Under the pieces are notes generated by a model. That model searched no databases. It was given only the letters and a program-made list of their open reading frames with translations, and was not told the origin of the DNA. From contig NC_059347.1 of the NCBI RefSeq assembly GCF_019703515.2, positions 23,740,501 through 23,804,500 of the forward strand: 64,000 bases of DNA, written 5' to 3'. The DNA comes from Myxocyprinus asiaticus (lineage: Eukaryota > Chordata > Actinopteri > Cypriniformes > Catostomidae). A program made the position numbers and the translations under genes. Each line of letters begins with the position of its first letter. The first letter of the stretch is position 1. Shown here piece by piece: positions 49,092 through 59,149 of this stretch.

Positions 49092-51203
49092 CATAATGTG
49101 TGTGTAAGAATTAGGAATGGGTCACATTTGACACCCAGTTGATTGCTATCTAACAACCAACTAACTGATCTGTGAGGTTGACTAGTTTATCTAGATTTTT
49201 TATGTGGTCATGGACAGAAACACTCTCATGAAAAATGTTACATTTGTCATTAAATTCATACCCTTTAAAGCACCACCGCCATATTTACATTGAGATTGAC
49301 CATCTTTGGCCACTGCGACGCACCTCACACTGTTTTTGGAATGTCCTGCCATGAATTTTGCATTTTAAGAAGTTGAAAATAGCTAAACACTCAAAAATAT
49401 TTGTTGTGCTCTATCTAGATGTTTTTTTTTTCTTCTTTTTTTTGTGTAAACGTAAACTGGATTATGTAAAGCCAAAACCAGCCTAATTTTACAAGGCTTC
49501 CTTGATGAAGACTAAATCAACATGATCTCAAGGGAAATCAACATGTTGCTTCCGAATGTTCATGTACCATGAAATCGACCCCATTCTGCCAAATACTGAC
49601 AAGACATAATTTCAAACATAAATTCAAATGTTTTCACATTTCCCTCTAGAGATACAGATAGACATTAGGTGAGAAACCTTTAAGTCGTGGGTTCTGGTCC
49701 CATGGAAACCAGGAAGTCATTGCGTTCACATAAACAGTCTAGAATGATTACACGACTTGACATATTTTAACTAGTACATTTTGAAAATATGTTGTTTCGC
49801 AGTCATGCAGTAGCAGAAAATATGGTCATGATAAAATGCCTAAAATCTTTCGATAGTTAAATACATCAAGTCTGCATGATGAACAGCAATTTTATTTCAA
49901 CGCCACTTGATGTCATTTTGACTAACGCTGAAACTGAACTTTGCCCATTAGTAAAGAGCACTGATCTTTTTACGAAGACACAGCCAAAATGTAATCATAG
50001 GGGAGAGAAATAACATCAAACAAATCATTGTGGCTCAAAAATGTAGCCTGTAGAGCTTCAGTTTGACAAATGTGGAAATTTCTTAACTTGTGCTGCTGTC
50101 CTGTCTGTGCAAACTCTTGGACCATATACAAAAAATAGATAGGTTGTTGATTGTTTGGCTTATGTCAAACAGTCCTCCCATAGTTTTGTACTGATAAACA
50201 GTTAACTCAGTCTCTAGGTCACATCAATCATCCTTGCTTTGTTTAGAAAACGTGCATTCATACAGTTTCAATGTAGTAAATTGTGTACCTCTGAGATGAC
50301 TGAAGGATGCATCACAATTGAGGAACCTGATTCCTATTTCTTTTGCAAGATGGTATCTATTGTTCTGTGTCTATCTGACTGAAAGCAGATCCCATGTGTT
50401 TATCAAGGTCAGGCACTGGTAATATTACAATGGTAATTTCTTCCATATTTGTTGCACCTATGCTTTTAATTTGCTTGCCTATGTCCATGAATTTTTTTTT
50501 TTTTTTTTTTTACAATTCAGACCGTTCAGTACTGTGGGTCAATTTGTGGGTTTCCTGGCTTCTTCCATATATATGCCATATTTTTTAACAGAAAAAAATA
50601 AAAAATAAAAAATAAATATATATATATATATATTTTTCTGTTTCCATCAGATGTTATTCAGATGCTTTAATTGACCTATGTTATTTATACAGGCACTGAA
50701 ATTGAAATGACATTAACAAATTACATGAGGCCATAATCTTCGAGTCAACCAAGGTAGACATGCTTTCACACCCTGAATATTGTTATTTAAGACAGAATAG
50801 TTGTGGTTGCAATAAATAAGAATACAAGTACAGCTTTTTTACAACCAGTGGTAACAACATACTTCTATCACGTGGCCTAACCATGATGCGATGAAGCAAC
50901 AAGTGATGAAAGGTATCTCTGCCATGTTATTCTGAGTTTTGACAAACAGCATTTACCGTGATTTCACTGGTACTTTGGTTTTGATTTCTATGGTGTTGTC
51001 ACTCGGTAGTCCCATCCACGTGAACTTTCATTGGTTCAAAATCCTGCTTCTCATAACACTAAGCAGAAGTACATTAAACTTTTAATATGTTCTGTTTGGT
51101 TGTAATTATGCCATGTCGAGTAACAATTTCAGACAAATTCAGACAAATTGCTTGTCGCTGGACTTTTGTTACATCATGTCTGGTTAAGACATGGTGTAAG
51201 AAT
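49090..51203. other. Unannotated sequence
   Basis: A T tract at about 50489-50511 and a short TA tract at 50617-50632. Otherwise nothing recognised. Confidence 0.5.
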
Positions 51204-51513
51204 GGGGGCCTGGGTAGCTCAGCGAGTATTGACGCTGACTACCACCCCTGGAGTCGTGAGTTAGAATCCAGGGCATGCTGAGTGACTCCAGCCAGGTCTC
51301 CTACGCCACCAAATTGGCCTGGTTGCTAGGGAGGGTAGAGTCACATGGGGTAACCTCCTCGTGGTCACGATTAGGGGTTTTCACTCTCAATGGGGCGTGT
51401 GGTAAGTTGTGTGATTGAGGTGAGTAACCACACCACCACGAGGACCTACTAAGTAGTGGGAATTGGGCATTCCAAATTGGGAGAAAAGGGGATAAAAAAA
51501 AGAAAAAAAAAAG
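51204..51513 (+). mobile_element. tRNA-derived SINE of the cypriniform type, internally shortened
   Basis: The head has an A box ('tgggtagctcagcgag') and a B box ('gagttagaatcc'). The body follows with 'gtgactccagccaggtctcc', 'ttgctagggagggtagagtc' and 'ggtaacctcctcgtggtc'. The 3' end reads 'attccaaattgggagaaaag' and then an A-rich tail. From memory, full copies carry a longer middle, so this one has an internal deletion. It is transcribed by pol III when intact. Confidence 0.9.
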
Positions 51514-53404
51514 AGTCTGACCCAACTTCCTTTGTTATTAACAGTGTTTGAATTGAGTCCGAGCTGGGGTCCCCTTATAAGTTCTGTAATGCATAGTGTA
51601 TGGAAGAGCTATAAATAAGACCTAGCTCATGATTGAACTGCACCAAATGTCTATTTGAATTGTTTTTTTTGTTTTTTTTTGGTTTTTCTGTTATCACTAT
51701 TGTTTTTCAGTATGGATTGCATATTGAAAGATATTGAGGGAGGGGCACAGCTTAAAAAAAATGGACAAAGACATTTCTCCACATAGCACCCATGTAATAT
51801 CTTTATAACTGTTTTATCATGAGCTAGGCTACATGTAGTGTTAGATAAATGCCGGCAAAAAATAAAATTTGCATATTAACTGCATGCATATTAATTAACC
51901 TCTAGCAACAGTTTAGTTTTAAGATAAAAGATGTTTTCATGTTAGTAATTATATCTTACCATTATTGTGAGGTAAAAATGAGGATTCACTCTGTCACCCC
52001 CCCCCCCACAAACACACACACATCTATTCCTTCGAAACGTTGCACATAGCCCTGAAACATAATGTAGCACAGCCCACTTCCCATGATGAATGATGTTGTT
52101 AATGTCAAGCTATCAGTGGACATGAGCGAAGAGATGCCACAACAGCCCAGCTCACCAAAAAAAAAAAAAAAACATGAGAGCTGGAGTAAAAAACAAAACA
52201 AAACAAAAAAATAGTTTTGATTAAAGTCAAGGACATCCTGCATGACACTTCCATCTAAAGACATTCATCACGCTTGATGTTGATCCTCCCTCGTCTGTCC
52301 ACTCAACTCTTCCGGGATGGAAGTAGAGACAGGCTTGTGCTAACAGAGATATAACGCTCGGCTTCTGTGGTCACTCAGCACGTAGCACGTAGCACATGCC
52401 AAACCCAATTAAATATATGAATCCAAAGTGAGTGTTTAAAAATGTTAACTGTGAATACTGTATTAACTTGATTTGGTGTTTGAAAAATGTCTAAGATACT
52501 GAAATTGTAAGGGTATTTTTGTAAGCAACAGCATTAAATGCTCATAAATGTTGTAAAATTTCATCAACATACTGTATGTGGACAAAACGTGGATGGTGGA
52601 ACAAGATATACTTGCTATTGAAATTATACATTTATAATTTCACTTGATTTTTTTTTTCATTGTACAATATGATATGCATGATTCTTCATCAGTACATTTA
52701 TCGTAAGAAATGCATTTAACGCTGAATTCAAATTCTGGTCTCTAGCGGCACAAAACGTAATTGCAAAAATAATGACTATTTTAAAAACATGTTTTCTGAA
52801 CCCTTCATTGTGCGGGTGGCCCCCTTATTGGCGCTGCCATGTGGACAGCACATGAAAACCTGTGTCATGCAATTGACCAAGTTACTACCACTAATAGTGA
52901 GAACAATAATAATAATAGCATGTTTACTTTATATAGCGCTTTCAGACAATGCTACAACCTGCAGCACTCATGGCGCAGATCACAGATAAACTTCACAATA
53001 TCAAACGCCAAGCACAAGGACACGGCGGTCTTCAGCCACCAGAGAGCTTGCGAGTTGCAGCTGCACGGTCAAAGTCCATTGGGCAACAACGCACGGATAT
53101 TCTTAGGGATTGAATCCAAGAATGTCCATATTAGGGATGTGTGTAGTATGAAACTGACAAAAACAAAGAATAAAAGTAGCAAAACAGAAGATGTAAGTGT
53201 AAATAGTAACAAAAAACATCTTTGCACTAAGTGCAAATAGTGTTAGATGACATTTTCACCCTGGTGAAAATGGTGTCAGATAATATTTTCACCCCTAATT
53301 AAATACTAACATACAGTATAGGGGCATCACTACAGCATGTTTATTGTGTTTATGTAGAGTCCCACAGACACCCTACACCCAACCCCTTAACCTAGCCCTA
53401 ACAT
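51514..53404. other. Unannotated sequence, possible repeat near 52905-53260
   Basis: C and CA tracts near 51999-52022. At 52905-52955 an AAT run followed by 'actttatatagcgctttcag' resembles LINE or SINE tail sequence in reverse. The open frame 52839-53240 has no recognised domain. Confidence 0.4.
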
Positions 53405-53605
53405 TATCTTACTAAAAATAACCATGGTTTTACTACAGTAACCATAGTATCGCCATGGTATTTTGTAGTAAAACCACACAATTAAACATGGTTGCAATAT
53501 TAACACCATATTATTGTAGTATCACCATGGTTTACTGCTTTAAAACTATGGCTTCCACCAAAAAACATGGTTATAACAATATTACTATAGTAAAACCATT
53601 TTATC
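53405..53605. repeat. Interspersed ACCATGGTT-type repeat
   Basis: The words 'accatgg', 'catggttt', 'accatagt' and 'gtagtaaaacca' recur many times in both orientations over 200 bp. It is a degenerate, partly palindromic simple repeat. Similar blocks are common in cyprinids (from memory). Confidence 0.7.
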
Positions 53606-53714
53606 TGGATCAATTCACCAACCGTCACTGTAACCTAATCACTTTGAGGCAATCAACCTTTATATGATTTTTTTTTATTTTATTTTTTTACTGTAAGTAT
53701 TAAAGGAAATATTA

Positions 53715-53820
53715 AGAGTGGAGACAGGAAACAGGATGGGGAAAAGTGGAACAAAAAGGGGAATCGAACCCGAGTTGTCTGCATGACCACGCCATCTTTA
53801 TACACCATGCAACAACACTT
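53715..53820 (-). repeat. tRNA-derived SINE-like fragment, inverted
   Basis: On the minus strand 'actcgggttcgattcccc' is a very good pol III B box (53760-53776). An A-box-like stretch ('catggtgtataaagatgg') lies upstream of it. The plus-strand lead 'gagacaggaaacagga' fits the body of a common teleost SINE. The copy is too weak at the A box to be a tRNA gene. Confidence 0.5.
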
Positions 53821-54192
53821 GTGGGCACAGTTTGTCTTTAATTTCTGTGTTTCCACCAGACTATTGGAGTGTAAATAACCTCGCTGTGTGGCAGGTACAA
53901 TTTACATCAAGTGCAAATAGTCACTCCACAAACAAATACACACTTCACCTTTACTTAAGCAATAAGGTACAAAAGGCCATGCCATACTGTGAATATGGTC
54001 CCTGACAGTAAACAACAACGTTGTTATGTGTAATGCACCTCATCTGATAGAGCCTGGAGCTAAAATAAACACTAGGAATGTGCACGGATAGTCAACATTC
54101 AGTTAACCGTTCGACGGGCCACTATTCGAATACCAAAATCACTATTTGGTTATTCCGCAATTGCCAGGATCCTGCCACTTCTATTGGTCTTG

Positions 54193-54193
<1 letters not shown>

Positions 54194-54234
<41 letters not shown>
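54194..54234. repeat. (TA)n plus T tract
   Basis: About 11 TA units followed by about 19 T bases. Confidence 0.95.
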
Positions 54235-54725
54235 GTGGCTGGTTCCTGATACTCATTTTGTTTCTCTTGTAGTGTGTGAGTCGTTTCAGTGCTGTCTTGA
54301 GTGATACCCAGCCCCCTTGTTTATTTTGTTATTAGTTTATCAGTTACACCTGCCTTCCCTCGTTTCCCTCCATGTTTGCTTCCCTATTTAATCTCCCTGT
54401 ATGCTCTGTTTTGTGTGTGTGCCAATTTGTTGTGGTTTGTATCATCATTGTGTTTGGTTCTCTCCAAACTTCAGTCAGTCTTGTTGGTCTGTGTTATTGT
54501 TCTGTTTTCCTTTTTGTCCTGTTCCTAGTTGCCCGACAGCAGGTTGTGGCTCTCATTATCTGCCCGTTCCAGTTCAGCTGCCTGGCCATTCGACCCCCTG
54601 TCTCCAGCCAGTCTGCCTTTTTGTTTTTGCCCATTGTAAGTAAACCTTTTAGTTTTATTCTGCATTTTAGTCCTCGCCTCTCTCTAGTGTTCCTGACAGA
54701 AATAGAGGCCTTCCACCCGGCCTGA
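54235..54725 (+). repeat. Pyrimidine-rich LTR-like segment
   Basis: The segment has 'cacctgccttccctcg', 'cctatttaatctccctg', many CTGTT and CCTG words, and near its end 'aagtaaaccttttag' and 'tgttcctgacaga'. This style resembles LTRs of fish retrotransposons. There is no partner copy and no clear TG...CA border. The open frames are hydrophobic artefacts of the pyrimidine bias. Confidence 0.35.
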
Positions 54726-55220
54726 ACTTGTCAAGTTCAGATAAACTGTTGGGATGTCCTGCTTGGATTTGGGTCAGTTTTTCAAGTAAAGGGAAAGTTT
54801 GGGGCTGTTCAAACATGCTTTTTTTGTTCATCTGTCCCTTTATTTTTCTGTATACTGTTAAGACACACTGGACGGACAACAGTGAATCTCCAAGTACATG
54901 ACAATACTTGCATTCGCTGCTTCACAAAAACTTTAACCTGCCTGTGCAGAGCACATATACAGGCAGTGACAGTACGAAAAACTATTAAGGTTGTTGTGCC
55001 AAAATCTGACTACTCGCCAGATTCTGACTCCCCGCTACCTTATTATCCCTTACCCGTAAAGCTCACCCCTACACCCACCCCTATCACTAACCTCAATTGT
55101 CCCTACCCCTACAGCATTAAACATAAGCATACTAGGGAGTACAAATTTGGCACTACACTGTTGTGAAACCTCATGGTTAACCGAATGTTAAAACGGTAAT
55201 CGTGCACATCCCTAATAAAA

Positions 55221-55560
55221 ATAACTCATGCGTTGTCATTTGTTCAGGAACACAATACGTAGTATTCCCTCTGCACACTGGTGACTCAATGGGCATCCAA
55301 ACACATACATTTCAGCTTATTTCCCAGGATGAGAGAACTTTTGCCACAGCTCTCGTCGACCTAAAAAAACAACATAATTTTAAAGTATAACTCAATGAAC
55401 ACACAGATACATACCTGAAACACAAATATGGAATAATATTCCCTCAGCACACTGGCAACTCAATGGGCATTCATCTATACATCTGTTTATCTCACAGCAT
55501 GAAGAAACTTTCTATGCTGGGGGAGCGGAGTGGCCTCACAGTTAAAGGTGAATAGCCAAC
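55221..55560. repeat. Diverged tandem duplication, period about 170 bp
   Basis: 'attccctctgcacactgg' at 55264 recurs as 'attccctcagcacactgg' at 55438. Both are followed by 'actcaatgggcat' and end with a 'gatgagagaactttt' or 'catgaagaaactttc' block. 'ataactca' opens both units. Confidence 0.75.
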
Positions 55561-55929
55561 ATATACATAAAATGTCCAGCAGGGCTCACACATACTTCAT
55601 TAAATAATTAATAAACAATTTGCTTTGGTGTAAGACAATAAATTGAACAGCTTCAACAGTGTCTTTTTAACTCTTGTTACAAAGGCAACAAAAATAGCAT
55701 TCAGCTTTAGGAGATGCGGAGTGATACAAATAGTAGCTCAGTGAAGAGGTGACAGATTTTTGTCATTTCTTTTTAACTTGACAAATGTGGTGCACCTGTG
55801 GGGTAATGTTAAAGATCTCCAGCACATGTATACATGGAGAAAAATTGAAAAACAGCGCCCCCTAGAATAGTAATAGATTACATTTTATTTCAAGTTTGGA
55901 AGTACACTTACTGCACACTTTTTTAGGAA

Positions 55930-57730
55930 CCCTATACTAATCCTTGGTAGGGCCTCCCTTTGCTTTCAAAACAGCCCCAATTCTTTGTGGTCTGGACTCC
56001 ACAAGGTGTTGGAAACATTCTTTTGAGATTTTGGTCCATATTGATATGATTGCATCACACAATTTCTGCAGATTTGTCAGCTGCATATTCATGCTGCGAA
56101 TCTTCTGTTCTACCACATCCCAAAGGTGTTCTATTGGATTCAGATCCGGTGACTGGGTAGGCCACTGAAGAACAGTGATCTTGTCGCAGGCCAGGCTCTA
56201 ACGTGATTTTTAAAGTTTAGCATGCAGATTGATCTCGCTGTCACTGTCATTTATTTTTGTATGATGTTTTTTACTTTTGTATTTGCATTGTTTTGTTTAT
56301 TTGTGGCTGTCAAATGTGTCACAACGAACTCACATGTGTTTTTGTTCCTTACATCATGATTGGACTGGCTTGGACAACTCACAGATTATTATGAACGATT
56401 TGTGATTGGTGATTTCCCGAACTTAGCTAAATATTGCGACTACGACATAACAGGGTGTGTTCCTGAGAAGAAGCCAGTTTGCTCTGCTGCCCACTTGGAG
56501 AGAGAGAGTGTTGATGGCGCTTCTCCCATATTCTAAAGGGAAGTGATTATTGTTGTATGTTTTGGCTGGCATTTATGGAAACAAATGCTTTTCCTGGGTG
56601 TTGAGTGCCTTACATTTCTGTCCAGATTGTTGGTCCGCGTGCGATGACCAAGAGGAGATCGATCTGCATGGGGGACATGAGTGATGAGCCAGATTTCCCA
56701 TCACGTTGGTGGCTTCAATGTGAGGATTCTTGGACATGCAGTTGCTTATCCCACTTCCGTGTTTGTTTCCACCTATGTAGGTGTAGCGGCATTGACGCTA
56801 GACATTCCTCGCGTCACGGGAAGGCCACGCCCCGGTTTAGATCGCTGCAGAGTGCAAGTCTTAAAGGGACAGTGCTCCCTACTGAGCTTGGTTCTACATA
56901 TTGTTCCTGAGTGCTACATATTGTTCCAAAAGACTGAAATTTGGGTTGGGCTTAAATAGGGAAGATTTTAGTAAGAGTTTTTATATTGCTGGTTTCTTAA
57001 ATAAAGATTTATTTTGTTATTCCTGACTAGTGTATGGCTGTGTTGTTGTGGCCTTGGATCTGAACCTTTGTAACTTAAAAACTGGGACATGTTCATGAAA
57101 CCAGTTTGAGACGACCTTTGCTCTGTGACATGGTGCATTATCATGCTGTATGTAGCCATTAGAAGATGGGTAAATTGTGGCCATGAAGGGATGCACAGAG
57201 TCTGCAACAATACTCAAATAGGCTGTGGCATTCAAGCGACGATTGATTGGTATTAACGGGCCCAAAGTGTGCTAAGAAAACATTCCCCACACCATTACAC
57301 CGCTGCCACCAGCATATTAGACTGTTGACACAAGGCAGGTTGGTTCCATGGATTCATGCTGTTGGCGACAAATTCTGACCCTACTATCAGTGTGCCTCAG
57401 CAGAAATCAAGAGACCAGGTTAAGTATTTCCAGTCGTCAACTGTCTAGTTTTGGTGAACTTGTGCCCACTGCAGCCTCAGCTTTCTGTTCTTGGCTGACA
57501 GAAGTGAACCCAATGTGGTCTTCTACTGTTGTAGCCCATCTGCCTCAAGGTTCAATGTGTTGTGCATTCTAAGATGCTATTCTGCTCACTATAATTGTAC
57601 AGAGTGGTTATGTGAGTCACCGCAGCATTTCTGTCAGCTCTAACCACTGTGGCCATTCTCCGTTGACCTCTTTCATCAACAAGGTGTTTCTGTCCGCAGA
57701 ACTGCCGCTCACTAGATGTGTTATTTTGGG
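55930..57730 (-). pseudogene. Tc1-type transposase pseudogene, interrupted
   Basis: From the 5' side: helix-turn-helix remnants near 57600-57720, then the catalytic domain with IYPSSNGYIQHDNAPCHRAK (second Asp in HDNAPCH) at about 57120-57180, then VVSNWFHEHVPVFK. After the insert, homology resumes at [20 protein letters not shown] (near 56100-56180) and continues to the C terminus at about 55940. Stops and indels are scattered. Confidence 0.87.
56182..57061. other. Unidentified insert of about 0.88 kb inside the Tc1 element
   Basis: The segment breaks the transposase. GATCT occurs at both edges (56177-56181 and 57057-57061), a possible 5-bp target duplication. It starts TGTCGCAGG, as LTRs start with TG, but ends TTG, not CA. 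An AATAAA lies near 57000, about 50 bp before the end. The open frame 56681-56959 matches no family I recognise. A solo LTR with a degraded end or a retrocopy are both possible. Confidence 0.5.
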
Positions 57731-58010
57731 GGTGGGGACCATTTTGAGTAAACTCTAGAGACTGTTGTGTATGAAAATCCCTGGAGATCAGCAGTTACAG
57801 AAATACTCAAACCAACAATCATGCCACAGTCGAAATCACTGAGATATTTTTTTTCCCCATTCTGATGGTTGATGTGAACATTAACTGAAGCTCCTTACCC
57901 GTATCTACATGATTTTATGTATTACACTGCTGTCACACAGTTGGCTGATTTGATAATTGCATGAATAAGTAGGTGTAGAGGTGTTCCTAATAAAGTGCTC
58001 AGTGAATGTA

Positions 58011-58907
58011 CAATATATCTGAGTAACCTTGCCCTATATTTGATAGTTGTCACTTAATACTCCTTAATACACCTTTTGTAAATTGGGCTCTCAGGTTTTT
58101 TTAACATGAAGAAAGGGCACTAGAAACCCAAGACTTTCCTTGTTAAACAATGAACAACTTAGTGAGGGCTCAGTGTCATAAATTTCTAATATTTTAATTA
58201 TACCTCTCTTCATGCATTGAATAATAAATGGAGAGGACTAGAACTACACACAGACGCAGTTGCTTGCCCTATCACACCTAGAAATATTACATGAAGAGAA
58301 CCCTAAAAACAATAGCTGAAATTGCACTTCTGAAAGAGTTTACGGAGGTTTAGTGCAAGCATCAGTTCTAATGAAGGGGGAACTGCGAGGACATGAGAGA
58401 CTATGGGAAAATTGTGGGCACTTAACTGTGCTTATAAAGTATGATCTAAGGGTCCGAAGTTTCCTGCTAGTATAAGCAATCTTCCACTGAGCCTGTTATT
58501 GCTAAAGCCACTCAGGAAATCCACTCAGGCTCTGAGACATATTACATAATATATCAGCCAAAGGTCAAGATTAAGATATATTTTAAGACACAATTTAAAA
58601 AGATGCTGTCAATTCAAAACTAAGAAACAGTGGGCCCAAAAAGTATTTGGGCACTTACAGTAAACCACAGATGTAGTTCATAACATTAACATTGACATGC
58701 CCCACTAACATTTTACTATCATAATGTTTCCAAATACTTTTCAGTCTTAGAGGATAAGTCCTTTCTTGAACCTCCAGTTCATCACATTCATGCTGGTATC
58801 TGCAAGGAAAAGACAAGGTTTCTTGTGTCTTGTGTTTATGTCATGCCATAAACATGATACAATTAGCAATTTGTTATGTATTTATTTTTTTAATAAATAA
58901 GTCACTT
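58011..58907. other. Unannotated sequence with a possible mini-transposon
   Basis: At 58629-58745, 'cagtgggcccaaaaagtatt' at the left and 'ccaaatacttttcagtc' at the right are weakly inverted and look like mariner-type ends. Length is only about 115 bp. Otherwise nothing recognised. Confidence 0.35.
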
Positions 58908-59008
58908 GCTTTGATCCCCAGGGAACGCGCAAACTGATAAAATGTATACACTGAATGCACTGTAAATCACTGTAGATAAAACCGTCTGCCAAATGCATAA
59001 ATGTAGTA
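58908..59008 (+). repeat. SINE 3' half
   Basis: Starts within the B box ('tttgatccccaggg') and continues 'gaatgcactgtaaatcac', 'ataaaaccgtctgccaaatg' and 'cataaatgta'. The same tail is at 46645-46790. The A-box half is lost. Confidence 0.8.
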
Positions 59009-59077
59009 GTCAAAAAAAAAAAAAAAAAAACTAAAACAATGTTATTCTATTGCAGGTAGTGCTGTTTACGCCTCACA

Positions 59078-59149
59078 ATGAAGCAAGTATTATGTGATGT
59101 TAATGAAAAGGCTGCACACTCTCCAGATGTGGAGGCCAAACTGGAACAG
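59078..59149 (+). CDS. Candidate first coding exon of an unknown host gene
   Basis: An acceptor-like 'ctattgcag' ends at 59055. The exon-like segment has a stop in frame (59057-59059) before an ATG at 59078, then 24 codons without a stop (MKQVLCDVNEKAAHSPDVEA, then KLEQ), followed by a donor-like CAG/GTTTGT at 59150. So it could be the first coding exon with part of the 5' UTR. I do not recognise the protein. A chance 24-codon frame with splice-like edges is quite possible in 64 kb. Confidence 0.3.

Larger units (their letters stand above)
54073..55214. mobile_element. hAT-like composite element, about 1.1 kb
   Basis: The ends TAGGAATGTGCACGGATA and, inverted, TAGGGATGTGCACGATTA match. Further inside, 'cagttaaccgttcg' and its inverse-like 'ggttaaccgaatg' also match. 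The outside octamers ATAAACAC and ATAAAAAT agree at 6 of 8 places, so a decayed 8-bp target duplication is possible. The core seems to hold later insertions (see 54235-54725). No transposase was recognised. Confidence 0.6.
55905..58008 (-). mobile_element. Second Tc1-type transposon, split by an insertion
   Basis: The left end 'cacacttttttaggaac' and the right end 'gttcctaataaagtgctcag' are inverted. TA occurs just outside (55903-55904 and 58009-58010). The sequence is of a different subfamily from the element at 67-1683. The middle, about 56182-57061, is not Tc1 sequence, so the copy was interrupted. Confidence 0.88.

Noticed and set aside
53760..53830. Functional tRNA gene on the minus strand
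   Set aside because: The B box is good but no cloverleaf with acceptor stem can be drawn, and the flanks fit a SINE body.
54301..54725. Hydrophobic open frames as membrane proteins
   Set aside because: The pyrimidine-rich DNA produces Phe, Leu, Ser and Cys codons in all plus frames.
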